This document shows, piece by piece, positions 11,645 through 20,313 of a DNA stretch of 64,000 nt. The first letter of the stretch is position 1; each line of letters opens with the position of its first letter. The DNA is taken from positions 124,001 to 188,000 of the forward strand of contig JAHCJP010000002.1 in the NCBI GenBank assembly GCA_026126205.1. Direction: 5' to 3'. Below the pieces are notes generated by a model, which ran no database searches, was not told the DNA's origin, and saw only the letters and a program-made list of their open reading frames with translations. The position numbers and the translations under genes were made by a program. Origin of the DNA: Maricaulaceae bacterium (GTDB taxonomy: Bacteria > Pseudomonadota > Alphaproteobacteria > Caulobacterales > Maricaulaceae).

Positions 11645-12556
11645 TCAGGCTTTCAGCAGATCGGCCAGCGTGGCGCCGATGCGCGCCGGGCTGTCCGACA
11701 CCGTGATCCCGGCCGATTTCATCGCCTCTATCTTGTCCTCTGCCCCGCCCTTGCCGCCGGAGATGACGGCCCCAGCATGGCCCATGCGGCGGCCTGGCGG
11801 CGCGGTGCGCCCGGCGATGAAACCGACCACGGGCTTCTTGCGACCCTTCTTCGCCTCGGCCTTCAGGAAGTCCGCAGCCTCTTCCTCGGCAGAGCCGCCG
11901 ATCTCGCCGATCATCACGATGGATCCGGTTTTCGGGTCGCCCAGGAACAGGTCCAGACAGTCGATGAAATTGGTGCCGTTCACCGGGTCGCCGCCGATGC
12001 CGATGCAGGTCGACTGGCCAAGGCCGGCGTCGGTGGTCTGCTTGACGGCTTCATAGGTCAGCGTGCCGGAGCGCGAGACGATGCCGACCGAGCCGGGCTT
12101 GTGGATATGGCCGGGCATGATGCCGATCTTGCATTCGCCCGGCGTGATCACGCCGGGGCAGTTCGGCCCGACCAGGCGCGAGGCCGAGCCGGAAAGCGCG
12201 CGTTTGACCTTGACCATGTCGATCACCGGAACCCCCTCGGTGATGGTCACGATCAGTTCGATGCCAGCGTCGATGGCTTCCAGGATCGCGTCGGCCGCGA
12301 AGGGCGGGGGAACATAGATGACGCTGGCGTTGGCGCCGGTCCTGGCCCGCGCCTCGGCCACGGTGTCGAACACCGGCAGGCCGGCCTTCTTGCCGTCGCC
12401 CAGGTCGCCCTGCCAGCCGGTTCCGCCCTTGCCGGGCGTGACGCCGCCGACCATGGCGGTGCCATAGAGGATCGCCTGTTCGGTGTGGAAGGTGCCGTTC
12501 TTGCCGGTGATACCCTGGCAGATGACTTTGGTGTTTTTGTCGACGAGAACGGACAT
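11645..12556 (-). CDS. sucD: Succinyl-CoA synthetase, alpha subunit
   Basis: Together with SucC it interconverts succinyl-CoA and succinate with substrate-level phosphorylation. It has 303 residues. The N-terminal CoA-binding Rossmann domain includes [19 protein letters not shown] and [15 protein letters not shown]. The phosphohistidine is in the MGHAGAVI segment (around residue 249), preceded by [10 protein letters not shown]. It is unusual in not being adjacent to sucC: about 1.9 kb with five other genes lies between the two subunit genes. Confidence 0.97.
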   Translation of the reverse strand: MSVLVDKNTKVICQGITGKNGTFHTEQAILYGTAMVGGVTPGKGGTGWQGDLGDGKKAGLPVFDTVAEARARTGANASVIYVPPPFAADAILEAIDAGIELIVTITEGVPVIDMVKVKRALSGSASRLVGPNCPGVITPGECKIGIMPGHIHKPGSVGIVSRSGTLTYEAVKQTTDAGLGQSTCIGIGGDPVNGTNFIDCLDLFLGDPKTGSIVMIGEIGGSAEEEAADFLKAEAKKGRKKPVVGFIAGRTAPPGRRMGHAGAVISGGKGGAEDKIEAMKSAGITVSDSPARIGATLADLLKA

Positions 12557-12584
12557 GCGGGATTCCTTGCGGCGGGCGCGGTGT

Positions 12585-13022
12585 TCAGGCCGCAGCCGTC
12601 TTACGCTGCGGCGGGGTTATTTCAAGGGCCTCTATCGCCTCGATGAAGGCGGGCGGCGGCGGCGCGGGGGTTTTCGTGCCCTTGATGGCGTTGACATAGG
12701 TCAGCACCCCCTCGGTCAGCAGCTCCTCGCCGCGGAAGATGGCGAAGGCGAACTCCAGCGAGGTGTTGCCGATGCGCATGCAGCGCACGCCGATGTCGAC
12801 CAGGTCGTCGGCGGCCGCCGGGGCGCGGAAATCGGTGCGGGCGTTGACGATGAACAGCTCCACCATCCCGCCGCCGCTGAAACCGATCTTGCGCAGGTAT
12901 TCCGTCACCGCGACGTCGAAATACAGCAGATAGTTGGCGTTGAAGACGATGCCCTGCGGGTCGCATTCGGCCCAGCGCACCCGCAGCGGATGGAAGAAGG
13001 CGAACTGGTCACGCGCGGTCAT
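12585..13022 (-). CDS. YbgC-like hot-dog acyl-CoA thioesterase
   Basis: From the ATG at 13022 the product has 145 residues. It has the 4-hydroxybenzoyl-CoA thioesterase signature [21 protein letters not shown], with the catalytic Asp at residue 21, and so should hydrolyse short-chain or aromatic acyl-CoAs in the cytoplasm. The start overlaps the stop of the membrane protein upstream as ATGA, indicating translational coupling, and a G-rich Shine-Dalgarno-like sequence precedes it. It lies 28 bp before sucD, so it may be expressed with the TCA genes. It is not beside tol-pal, where the Tol-associated YbgC usually sits, so its substrate is open. Confidence 0.85.
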   Translation of the reverse strand: MTARDQFAFFHPLRVRWAECDPQGIVFNANYLLYFDVAVTEYLRKIGFSGGGMVELFIVNARTDFRAPAAADDLVDIGVRCMRIGNTSLEFAFAIFRGEELLTEGVLTYVNAIKGTKTPAPPPPAFIEAIEALEITPPQRKTAAA

Positions 13023-13351
13023 TCCCCACCCCCGGTGAACTTGAAGCCCAGCGCCCCGCCCAGCCAGCCGAACCCGGCGGCGACCCCGGCCAGCAATGGC
13101 CAGACCAGCGCCTCCGCCCCCGGACAGTCTTGCGACGCGGCGCCCTGGCGGCACTCGGCGATCGCCGCCTCGACCGGGCCGACGAGGGCGAGGCTGACCA
13201 GCTGGCCCAGCAGCAGCGGGGCCAGCGCCCCCACCATCAGCGCGAACAGCAGGATGTTCCAGCGCATGGCGCGCAGCCGGGCACGCAGAAACCAGGCGGC
13301 GAACACGCCGATGGCGGCGGGCAGGGCGAAGTAGAGCAGGGTTTCAAGCAC
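13019..13351 (-). CDS. Small hypothetical membrane protein
   Basis: The most plausible start is the GTG at 13351, giving 110 residues; the open frame extends further upstream but only across vapC. The sequence begins with a hydrophobic helix (LLYFALPAAIGVFAAWFL), followed by basic residues (RARLRAMR). A second helix follows (ILLFALMVGALAPLLLGQLVSLAL), and a third, Gly/Ala-rich segment lies near the C-terminus. Two cysteines (ECRQGAASQDC) lie between helices 2 and 3. No family was recognised. It is coupled by ATGA overlap to the thioesterase. The lack of a Shine-Dalgarno sequence keeps the start uncertain. Confidence 0.6.
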   Translation of the reverse strand: MLETLLYFALPAAIGVFAAWFLRARLRAMRWNILLFALMVGALAPLLLGQLVSLALVGPVEAAIAECRQGAASQDCPGAEALVWPLLAGVAAGFGWLGGALGFKFTGGGE

Positions 13352-13365
13352 GGGGCGGACCGCAG

Positions 13366-13776
13366 TTACAGGAACGGATTGACGGCGCGGACCGGACCAT
13401 AGCTCTGCCCGTGCCCGAGGTCTTCGGTATACAGCGTCTCCGCGCCAAGGCGCTCGGCCGCTGCGACGATGGCTGCGTCGTAATAGGAAATCTTGTGGCG
13501 CCGGGAAAGCCGTATCGCTTCTCTCACCAGCAGATCGTCCAGCGGCTGGCATGTGTGTTCGGCCAGGCGCTCAATCCATTCCAGCGCGGCGCGCGGGGAA
13601 AGCCGATGTTCGGCCTTTCTGACGGCGACGGCGTAAAATTCCTGCAGGACCTGCGCCGACAGGGTGAAATCAGCGGCGATGATCCCCATCGCCCGCGTCT
13701 TCTTCGAAGCCTCCTGCGGGCTCCGCGACGCCGCGTAGATCAGGATGTTGGTGTCCACGAAGGGAGGGGCGGTCAT
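13366..13776 (-). CDS. vapC: PIN-domain ribonuclease toxin (VapC-like)
   Basis: The 136-residue protein has the PIN nuclease layout. It begins FVDTNILIYAA (D8), has a middle acidic residue E46 (SAQVLQEFYAV), D100 in SYYDAAIVAAAERLGAE, and a C-terminal acidic pair E118/D119 (LYTEDLGHGQ). VapC toxins are Mg-dependent RNases that often cut tRNA or rRNA. GAGGACC seven bases before the ATG serves as a ribosome-binding site inside the antitoxin gene. The gene lies inside the sucC-sucD interval on the same strand. All acidic residues are intact, so it should be active. Confidence 0.9.
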   Translation of the reverse strand: MTAPPFVDTNILIYAASRSPQEASKKTRAMGIIAADFTLSAQVLQEFYAVAVRKAEHRLSPRAALEWIERLAEHTCQPLDDLLVREAIRLSRRHKISYYDAAIVAAAERLGAETLYTEDLGHGQSYGPVRAVNPFL

Positions 13777-14002
13777 AAAGGTCCTCGCGGTTCCATTTCC
13801 AGCCGCCGGTGTCGAACGTGTAATCCTCCGACCGCGCCATCTCAGCCAGTTCGCGCCGGGCCTGCGCCGCCCGGTCGTGCCGGCTTGTCAGGCGGGTGAG
13901 GTGTTCCCGGATCAGGGCGTTGACGGTCGTGCCCTGCGCCGCCGCGAAGGCGCGCGCCTTCGCCAGCAGGCGGGCGTCGATGCGAAGCGTAAGATTGCCC
14001 AT
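13670..14002 (-). CDS. Ribbon-helix-helix antitoxin of the PIN toxin, with C-terminal overprinted extension
   Basis: From the ATG at 14002 the protein has 110 residues. Residues 1-45 (GNLTLRIDARLLAKARAFA...TTVNALIREHLTRL) form a ribbon-helix-helix DNA-binding domain. The segment GGWKWNREDLYD (about 66-77) is the usual toxin-binding tail of this antitoxin type. Normally the gene stops about there. Here no stop occurs and the frame runs 107 bp into vapC, adding about 33 residues of low-confidence sequence. A start at 14026 is open but lies across the likely promoter. An operator-like palindrome sits immediately upstream, fitting autorepression. Confidence 0.85.
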   Translation of the reverse strand: MGNLTLRIDARLLAKARAFAAAQGTTVNALIREHLTRLTSRHDRAAQARRELAEMARSEDYTFDTGGWKWNREDLYDRPSLRGHQHPDLRGVAEPAGGFEEDAGDGDHRR

Positions 14003-14036
14003 ACGCACATAATATGTGCAACGCACGGGTTTTCAA
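14003..14036 (-). promoter_or_regulatory. Promoter/operator of the toxin-antitoxin pair, probably leaderless
   Basis: On the minus strand TTGAAA (14036-14031) and TATTAT (14014-14009) are separated by 16 bp, a good sigma70-type promoter. The -10 box lies inside a perfect 15 bp palindrome, GCACATAATATGTGC (14005-14019), a likely antitoxin operator. Only six bases separate the -10 box from the antitoxin ATG at 14002. Transcription would therefore start at or next to the start codon, giving a leaderless mRNA. Confidence 0.65.
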
Positions 14037-14437
14037 TCGCCGGCAGGCGGGAAGACTTCGAGCGCGCAATGGCCCGTTGCGGGGTCAAGATGGGTGACGC
14101 GCCAGCGGAACCCTTGTCTTTCCTCGGGCTTCCAGGGGTGTGCGCTGTCAACGCCGGTCTTGGGGTTTCCCTTTACAATCACGACGTCCACCCAACCATC
14201 GAACGCGTCCAAGGCGTGTTGCAGATGGTCGATACGCTTTCTGTTGCCGGGCTTTCGCTCCCAGTCCGGAAGTGGGTCGGCGCATGTGCGCGAATCGAAA
14301 TACGGGCGGCCTTGTTGCCAGGCGAGTTCTTTTTCCCACAGGCTGACGCAGACGCCGTGGTCCGCAGTCGCGGTCCAGTCGGTTCGTGGAGCCGCCAAAT
14401 GGTACCCTAGGGACTGAAACGCCTCGCCGTATTGCAT
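14033..14437 (-). CDS. Hypothetical protein, 134 aa, between sucC and the toxin-antitoxin pair
   Basis: I do not recognise this protein. From the ATG at 14437 it has 134 residues, is soluble and rich in Trp and Asp, and starts MQYGEAFQSLGYHLAAPRTD. It contains GVCVSLWEKELAWQQGRPYFDSR, a basic segment KPGNRKRIDHLQHALDAF, a strand-like WVDVVIVKG, and ends FRWRVTHLDPATGHCALEVFPPAGD. The C-terminal ~60 residues look like a compact beta-rich domain. Codon use resembles its neighbours, but GC is slightly lower than in sucC. It follows sucC by 26 bp, so it is probably read from the sucC promoter. Its stop lies just upstream of the antitoxin promoter. Confidence 0.65.
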   Translation of the reverse strand: MQYGEAFQSLGYHLAAPRTDWTATADHGVCVSLWEKELAWQQGRPYFDSRTCADPLPDWERKPGNRKRIDHLQHALDAFDGWVDVVIVKGNPKTGVDSAHPWKPEERQGFRWRVTHLDPATGHCALEVFPPAGD

Positions 14438-14463
14438 GCCCAACGGTCCTTTTAGCGGCGCGC

Positions 14464-15657
<1,194 letters not shown>

Positions 15658-15701
15658 GGATCGGGTCTCGCCGCGCTGGCAGGGTGGGAAGGACGGCCCC
15701 G

Positions 15702-15729
15702 CTTATAACACCGCGCCGCAGGCGCGCAA
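15702..15729 (-). promoter_or_regulatory. Candidate sigma70 promoter of the sucC operon
   Basis: On the minus strand TTGCGC (15729-15724) and TATAAG (15707-15702) are separated by 16 bp. The predicted transcript would start near 15695 with a leader of about 38 nt before the sucC ATG at 15657. This is the only AT-rich patch in the sucC upstream region. Confidence 0.5.
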
Positions 15730-15751
15730 CGCGTCTGGGCCGGGCCCGCCG

Positions 15752-17089
15752 TCAGCGGCGCGGCGACCCGTCATCCTCGCCGGAATCCCCGGGCCATCCA
15801 TCGTCGCCGGCGTTTTCAGCCGGCTCATCGCCATCATCGACAAGCGCAGCGGAAGTAGCGTGCAGATTGACGAACTCCTCGCGCTCCTCCGGCATGGGCG
15901 CCGGGCGCTCCTTGCTGCGCCACAGCATCAGCGCGGTCAGCGCAACGGCGCTGACGCCGGCGAACAGGAACACGCCGCGCGCGCCCAGCGGGCTGGCGAA
16001 AAACGCGCCGGCGATCACCGGGCCGATCACCGAGCCCGCCGCCCACACCATCAGCATGCCCGACGCCATCGCCGGCAGGTTCTCCAGCGCCGAGCGGTCG
16101 GCCGCATGAGCGACCGCGATGGCGTAGAAGCCCAGCGAGCAGGCGCCCCACAGCGAGATCAGGACCACGCCCAGCGCCACCCCCGGCCCCGGCAGCAGCG
16201 CCAGCAGCAGCGCCAGCGCGCCGGAAGCCGCGGCTAGCCCGGCGACCACCAGCCGCCGGTCAAGGCTGTCCGATATCTTGCCCGCCGGCCATTGCGCGGC
16301 CATTGAGGCGGCGTAGATGCCGGCCATCACCAGCGCCGCGGCGCCGGCCCCAGCGCCGATGACCGCGCCCACAGCCTCATCGGCGGCGTTCTCCGGCGCC
16401 GCGCCGGCCAGCCCCTCGGCCCAGATCGGCACGAAGGCCAGAACGCCGGTGTTGATAAGCCCGGCGGCGAACACCGCCGCCACCGCGGCGGGGGCGATGC
16501 CCAACAGGTGCGTGATCGACACTCGCGCAGCGCTGGGCGGGCGCGGCTGCTGGCGCCGCGTCGCGGTGATCGGCGCCAGCGCCAGCGCGACGAAGGCGCC
16601 GGCGATGATGAAGCTCTTGGTCAGGTCGATGCCCGGCAGCGCGATCAGGAACGGGCCGACGATCAGCCCGGCGCGGCCGAGAATCTGGTAGACGGCGATC
16701 ACCGCGCCGCGGCGTTCGGATGGCGTGGCGTCGGCGATCCAGCTTTCGGCGACCGCGAACAGCACCGCATTGCAGACGCCGAAGCCGAACCGCGCCACGG
16801 ACCAGCCAGCCTCGGAGGTGTCGAGCCCCAGGAACAGGGTCAGCGCCGCCGCCACGCCCGCGAAGGCGGCGAAGGCGCGGATATGGCCGATGGCCCGGAT
16901 CGCGGAAGGCGCCATCCAGGCGCCGAACATGAAGCCCGCCGCATAGGCCGCCGCCACCGCGCCAATCACCAGCCCGGACCAGCCCTCTCCCGCCATCGCC
17001 AGCGGCAGGGCGACGCCCAGCGCGCCGGTGGCCACCTGCAGCAGGGCGACCGACAGCATCAGCGCGGCGACATTGCGGTAGAAGATCAC
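15752..17089 (-). CDS. MFS transporter (YcaD/DHA-like)
   Basis: With a GTG start at 17089 the protein has 445 residues and about 12 hydrophobic segments, typical of a major facilitator superfamily permease of the inner membrane. Helix 1 is VAALMLSVALLQVATGALGV. A motif-A-like loop is near FGAWMAPSAIRAIGHIRAFA, and 'VAESWIADATPSERRGAVIAVYQ' resembles YcaD-type transporters. A hydrophilic acidic C-terminal tail follows the last helix (PAPMPEEREEFVNLHA...). The substrate cannot be inferred. The open frame continues upstream of 17089, but that part lacks hydrophobic character and runs over the divergent YceI-like gene. Confidence 0.8.
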   Translation of the reverse strand: MIFYRNVAALMLSVALLQVATGALGVALPLAMAGEGWSGLVIGAVAAAYAAGFMFGAWMAPSAIRAIGHIRAFAAFAGVAAALTLFLGLDTSEAGWSVARFGFGVCNAVLFAVAESWIADATPSERRGAVIAVYQILGRAGLIVGPFLIALPGIDLTKSFIIAGAFVALALAPITATRRQQPRPPSAARVSITHLLGIAPAAVAAVFAAGLINTGVLAFVPIWAEGLAGAAPENAADEAVGAVIGAGAGAAALVMAGIYAASMAAQWPAGKISDSLDRRLVVAGLAAASGALALLLALLPGPGVALGVVLISLWGACSLGFYAIAVAHAADRSALENLPAMASGMLMVWAAGSVIGPVIAGAFFASPLGARGVFLFAGVSAVALTALMLWRSKERPAPMPEEREEFVNLHATSAALVDDGDEPAENAGDDGWPGDSGEDDGSPRR

Positions 17090-17174
17090 GGGCGCTCTCG
17101 CAGTCCGGCGCCGGGGGCGGACAAGGCCGCGCCCGGCGGTTATGCTTCCCAGAGAAACAACACGGGAGACGGCG

Positions 17175-17774
17175 ATGTTCAAGCGCTTCGCGCCTGCCGG
17201 CGCAGTCCTGGCCCTGCTGCTCGCCGCCTGCGGCGGGCCGCAGCCCCTGTCCGGAGACTGGTCGCTGGACGGGGCCGCGTCCTCCATCGCTTTCGCATCG
17301 GTGAAGAACGGCGACGTGGCCGAGACGCATCACTTCCGCGTCATCGAGGGCCGGGTGGACTCCGACGGCCGCGCGCGTCTGACCATTCCGGTCTCCGGCC
17401 TGGAAACCCATGTGCCGGAGCGCAACGAGAACATGCTGCAGCACCTGTTCCGCGCCGCGCAGTTTCCCGCCGCCGAGGTCGCCGCCGCCGTGAACCCCGG
17501 CGAATGGACCGGTCTCGCCATCGGCGAGACCCGCCGCGGCGAGGTGGAGGCGCATGTCACCATCGCCGGCGTCACGCGCACGGTCTGGGCCGATGTCATA
17601 GTCACCCGGGCCGGCGAGCACGCCGTGATCGTCGCCAGCGCCGAGCCGGTGCTGCTCGACATGCGCGATTTCGGCTTCGAGGCGGCGGTGGAGACGCTGC
17701 GCGACATCGTTGCGCTGGAATCAATTACGCCTGCCTCCCCGGCGAGCTTCCACCTGGTGTTCCGGCGCGACTAG
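17175..17774 (+). CDS. YceI-like lipoprotein
   Basis: From the ATG at 17175 the protein has 199 residues. A lipoprotein signal peptide ends in LLLAAC (Cys19). The mature part resembles the YceI lipocalin-like beta-barrel: WSLDGAASSIAFASVKNGDVAETHHF, SGLETHVPERNENMLQHLF and VTIAGVTRTVWADVIV. YceI-fold proteins bind amphiphilic ligands such as polyisoprenoids. Lipidation is less common than secretion for this family. It is convergent with the DoxX-like gene, 10 bp apart. Confidence 0.8.
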   Translation: MFKRFAPAGAVLALLLAACGGPQPLSGDWSLDGAASSIAFASVKNGDVAETHHFRVIEGRVDSDGRARLTIPVSGLETHVPERNENMLQHLFRAAQFPAAEVAAAVNPGEWTGLAIGETRRGEVEAHVTIAGVTRTVWADVIVTRAGEHAVIVASAEPVLLDMRDFGFEAAVETLRDIVALESITPASPASFHLVFRRD

Positions 17775-17784
17775 GGTCAGGACC

Positions 17785-18243
17785 CTAGCGCGCCGTCAGC
17801 CCTGCGGCGTAGTCGAGCGAGATCGCGCCGGGTCCGCGTAGCGCCAGATACGCCGCCGGCGCCGCGACCAGCAGCGCCGAGGACCAGCCCTCTGGCGCGA
17901 CCCAGGCCGCGAAGGCGCCGCAACCGAGCAGCACCGCGACCGCGGCCAGCCGGGTGAAGAAGCCGGCGGCGAGCAGCGCCGCGCACAGATGCGCCCCCCA
18001 CACCGCGGCCCCGGCGACGGCGGCCGGGTCCAGCACCGGCAGCGCCCAGACCTCCGCCGCGGCGACCATGCCGGGGTCGACCCCGGTCCAGCCGTCGGCG
18101 CCGGACCGGCCCCACAGCCATAGCGCCGGGGCCAGGCCCGCGCGCATGATCAGACCGGCGAGCGCGTTCAGCAGCCGGCGCTCGCCCCGCGCCCCCAGCG
18201 CCTGTTCGCGCGCCGCCGCCATTTCGGATTCGCTGATCGTCAT
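17785..18243 (-). CDS. DoxX-like membrane protein
   Basis: The protein has 152 residues with about four hydrophobic helices. It has a DoxX-type arrangement: RLLNALAGLIMRAGLAPALWLW, AVWGAHLCAALLAAGFFTRLAAVAVLLGCGAF and SSALLVAAPAAYLALRGPGAISLDYA. The C-terminal 'L-x-x-x-GPGAISLDYA' is typical of DoxX/SURF4-type proteins. The function of these inner-membrane proteins is mostly unknown; some members act with redox partners. No clear partner is next to it here. Confidence 0.75.
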   Translation of the reverse strand: MTISESEMAAAREQALGARGERRLLNALAGLIMRAGLAPALWLWGRSGADGWTGVDPGMVAAAEVWALPVLDPAAVAGAAVWGAHLCAALLAAGFFTRLAAVAVLLGCGAFAAWVAPEGWSSALLVAAPAAYLALRGPGAISLDYAAGLTAR

Positions 18244-18329
18244 GCCCCCTCCAGCGTCCGGGGGCGAGAGTGCCGAAGCCCGCCGCGCGCTTCAACGCGG
18301 CGCCCCTGTGGGGCGAATGTGGATGCATC

Positions 18330-19220
18330 CTAGTCCATCGCCGTCAGGTCGAGGGTGAAGCGCGACACGCCGCGGGCGAAGCGGATTTCGCGGAACGGGG
18401 CGGACCATTGCCCCTCCGGGCAGTCCCGGCCGCCGGTCAGGCTGTCCTCGGGCTGGGAGAGATCAAAATGCTCACTGGTCACGCACAGCCGGTGCGGACG
18501 GCCGGCCATCGGGCTGCGCCCGTCGATCTGGGCGTGCACATAGGCGACGCTCGCGGGCGGGAAGCCCTGCATCAGCTCGCCGCATTCGCCCGCCGGCAGG
18601 GAATACCAGCCCGAGACCAGGACCTCGCCGTCGCCCGGCGGCCACGCCACCGCCGTCAGCGCCGTCGAGCCGGTGCGGTTGCACACCTCCAGCACCCGCA
18701 GGGGTGTCGCGAAACCGTCGCGATCACGCGGCGTGACCCGGCACAGTTCGGCGGATTCCCCCGCAAGATCGGCGCAGCCGACGCGCCACGACCCGCGCGC
18801 CCAGCCGGTGCGGAAAGCGCGCAGGGGAACGGCGGTGAAGCGCGACAGGCGCGTTTCCTCGCTCTCGCAGGGCGGGCGCGCCGCCGCCTGCAGGAAGGAG
18901 TAATAGGGGGCGCAGTACTCGGCGCCGCCCGAGGCCGGCCAGGTCCATTCGCCCGAGCGGGCATGCAACAGGATTTCGTCGCCGACGACGCCGTCAATCG
19001 CGCCTTCAATGCAGGAATTGGCCTCGACCCGGAACCAGCCGCGCGTCATGCGCCGTCCGGATGGATCTACGGCGTAGGAAGCGGCGACGCCGATGGCGAA
19101 ATGGGCGTCGTTGCAGAAGGTCATCAGCGCCTGGCGCGCGGCCTGGGCCTGAGCGGGAGCGGACAGGCCGCCAAGGGCCAGCGCCGCGGTGCACATGAAC
19201 AGGCTGAAACGCAGTCCCAT
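18330..19220 (-). CDS. Secreted protein with two DUF1036 domains
   Basis: The protein has 296 residues with a signal peptide (MGLRFSLFMCTAALALGGLSAPAQAQA). Two copies of the DUF1036 pattern are visible: FCNDAHFAIGVAASYAV followed by RGWFRVEANSC (about residues 35-75), and VCNRTGSTALTAVAWP followed by SGWYSLPAGEC (about 180-215). The family is periplasmic or extracytoplasmic and of unknown function. Ten or more cysteines suggest disulfides. The 113-residue secreted protein next to it, 19 bp upstream on the same strand, may be co-transcribed. Confidence 0.8.
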   Translation of the reverse strand: MGLRFSLFMCTAALALGGLSAPAQAQAARQALMTFCNDAHFAIGVAASYAVDPSGRRMTRGWFRVEANSCIEGAIDGVVGDEILLHARSGEWTWPASGGAEYCAPYYSFLQAAARPPCESEETRLSRFTAVPLRAFRTGWARGSWRVGCADLAGESAELCRVTPRDRDGFATPLRVLEVCNRTGSTALTAVAWPPGDGEVLVSGWYSLPAGECGELMQGFPPASVAYVHAQIDGRSPMAGRPHRLCVTSEHFDLSQPEDSLTGGRDCPEGQWSAPFREIRFARGVSRFTLDLTAMD

Positions 19221-19239
19221 CGCGCCTCCTTCCCGGCGT

Positions 19240-19581
19240 CTAGCCCTCGCCCTCCCCGAAGCCGCAGGCGGCGGCGATATCGGGCTGCGCCTCGCGCATC
19301 CGCGTCTGCAGGGCCATGATCTCCTCCATGGTCATGCCCGACGCCAGCACATGCGCCAGGATGACCGTCGGGTCGGAGCGATCGATTCCGGCGGTGGAGG
19401 CGACGAAGGCCGCCTCGCGCTCGCTCAGCCGTTCGGCGGTTTCGCGGGCGGCGCAGGCGCATTGCAGATCGGTGGCGTGCGAGGGTCGGTTTTCGAGGCA
19501 TACCGCCTCGAGCACGCTAGCGGCGTCCTGGTCGGACGCGCTGGTCAGGAAAGCGGCGAGAATGACGAAAAGGCCGGTCAT
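19240..19581 (-). CDS. Small secreted hypothetical protein
   Basis: This 113-residue protein has a short hydrophobic N-terminus (MTGLFVILAAFLTSASDQDA) that looks like a signal peptide. Four cysteines are present (EAVCLENR, QCACAARE, AACGFGE). The rest is predicted helical and alanine-rich (ETAERLSEREAAFVASTAG). No family was recognised. It lies just upstream of the DUF1036 gene on the same strand. Confidence 0.65.
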   Translation of the reverse strand: MTGLFVILAAFLTSASDQDAASVLEAVCLENRPSHATDLQCACAARETAERLSEREAAFVASTAGIDRSDPTVILAHVLASGMTMEEIMALQTRMREAQPDIAAACGFGEGEG

Positions 19582-19729
19582 GAAAAACTCCGTCGGGCGA
19601 TCGCCCCCGCGAAAGCGTTACCCAGCGGCGGCGGCGCGCGCAAGCGGCGCGACCGGCGCGCTCTGGCGCATCAGCGAATTTCACGCCATAATAGAACCTT
19701 GCGGGGACAAGCGGAATGGAGTGCGAACC

Positions 19730-20263
19730 ATGCTTCGCGTGTTAGCTGTTTGCGCCGGACTAGCCCTTGTCACGGCCTGCGCCGGCCCCACCCCCTATCA
19801 GCCCGCCGACACGGCCGGGCGGGGCTATCAGGAAGTGCGGATCGAGCAGGACCGCTACCGCGTCTCCTTCTCCGGCAACACCCTGACCGACCGCGAGACG
19901 GTGGAGACCTATCTGCTCTACCGCGCCGCCGAACTGACGCTGGAGCGCGGCTTTGACCATTTCTCGGTCGTGCAGCGCGCCACCGACACCGAACGGCGCA
20001 CCCAGGCCACCGGCCCCTATTACGGTCCCTGGCACCATAGCGGTTTCTGGGTGCACTACCGGTATTTCCACCCGCGCTATGGCTGGTATGGCTGGTACGA
20101 TCCCTTCTGGGACGACCGCCGCTATCGCGAGACCACGCGCTACGAGGCCAGCGCCGAGATCGTGATGGGCCGTGGCGCGCGCCCGGACGGCGTGGAGTAT
20201 TTCGACGCCCGCGAGGTGACGTCGAATCTCGGCCCGCGCATTCAGCGTCCGGTGGAAAGCTAG
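19730..20263 (+). CDS. CC0125/CC1285-family lipoprotein
   Basis: From the ATG at 19730 this is a 177-residue lipoprotein (lipobox VTAC, Cys17). The mature part has the typical pattern YQEVRIEQDRYRVSFSGNTLTDRETVETYLLYRAAELTLERGFDHFSVV, followed by a Tyr/Trp/His-rich stretch (YYGPWHHSGFWVHYRYFHPRYGWYG) and a C-terminal 'YEASAEIVMGRG' strand. The family is widespread in Caulobacterales and relatives and its role is unknown. It is monocistronic and faces the CPBP gene. Confidence 0.85.
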   Translation: MLRVLAVCAGLALVTACAGPTPYQPADTAGRGYQEVRIEQDRYRVSFSGNTLTDRETVETYLLYRAAELTLERGFDHFSVVQRATDTERRTQATGPYYGPWHHSGFWVHYRYFHPRYGWYGWYDPFWDDRRYRETTRYEASAEIVMGRGARPDGVEYFDAREVTSNLGPRIQRPVES

Positions 20264-20313
20264 GGTCCCGCCAGCTTCCGGTGGTGAGCTTGAGTGGCGG
20301 CGAAGCCCGCATC

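Noticed and set aside
13019-13552. Longer version of the small membrane protein (177 aa)
   Set aside because: The extra N-terminal part lies in vapC and is Arg/Pro-rich; the GTG at 13351 gives a sensible membrane protein.
14005-14019. Palindrome as a transposon end or dif-like site
   Set aside because: No target duplication or transposase nearby, and its position over a -10 box fits an operator.
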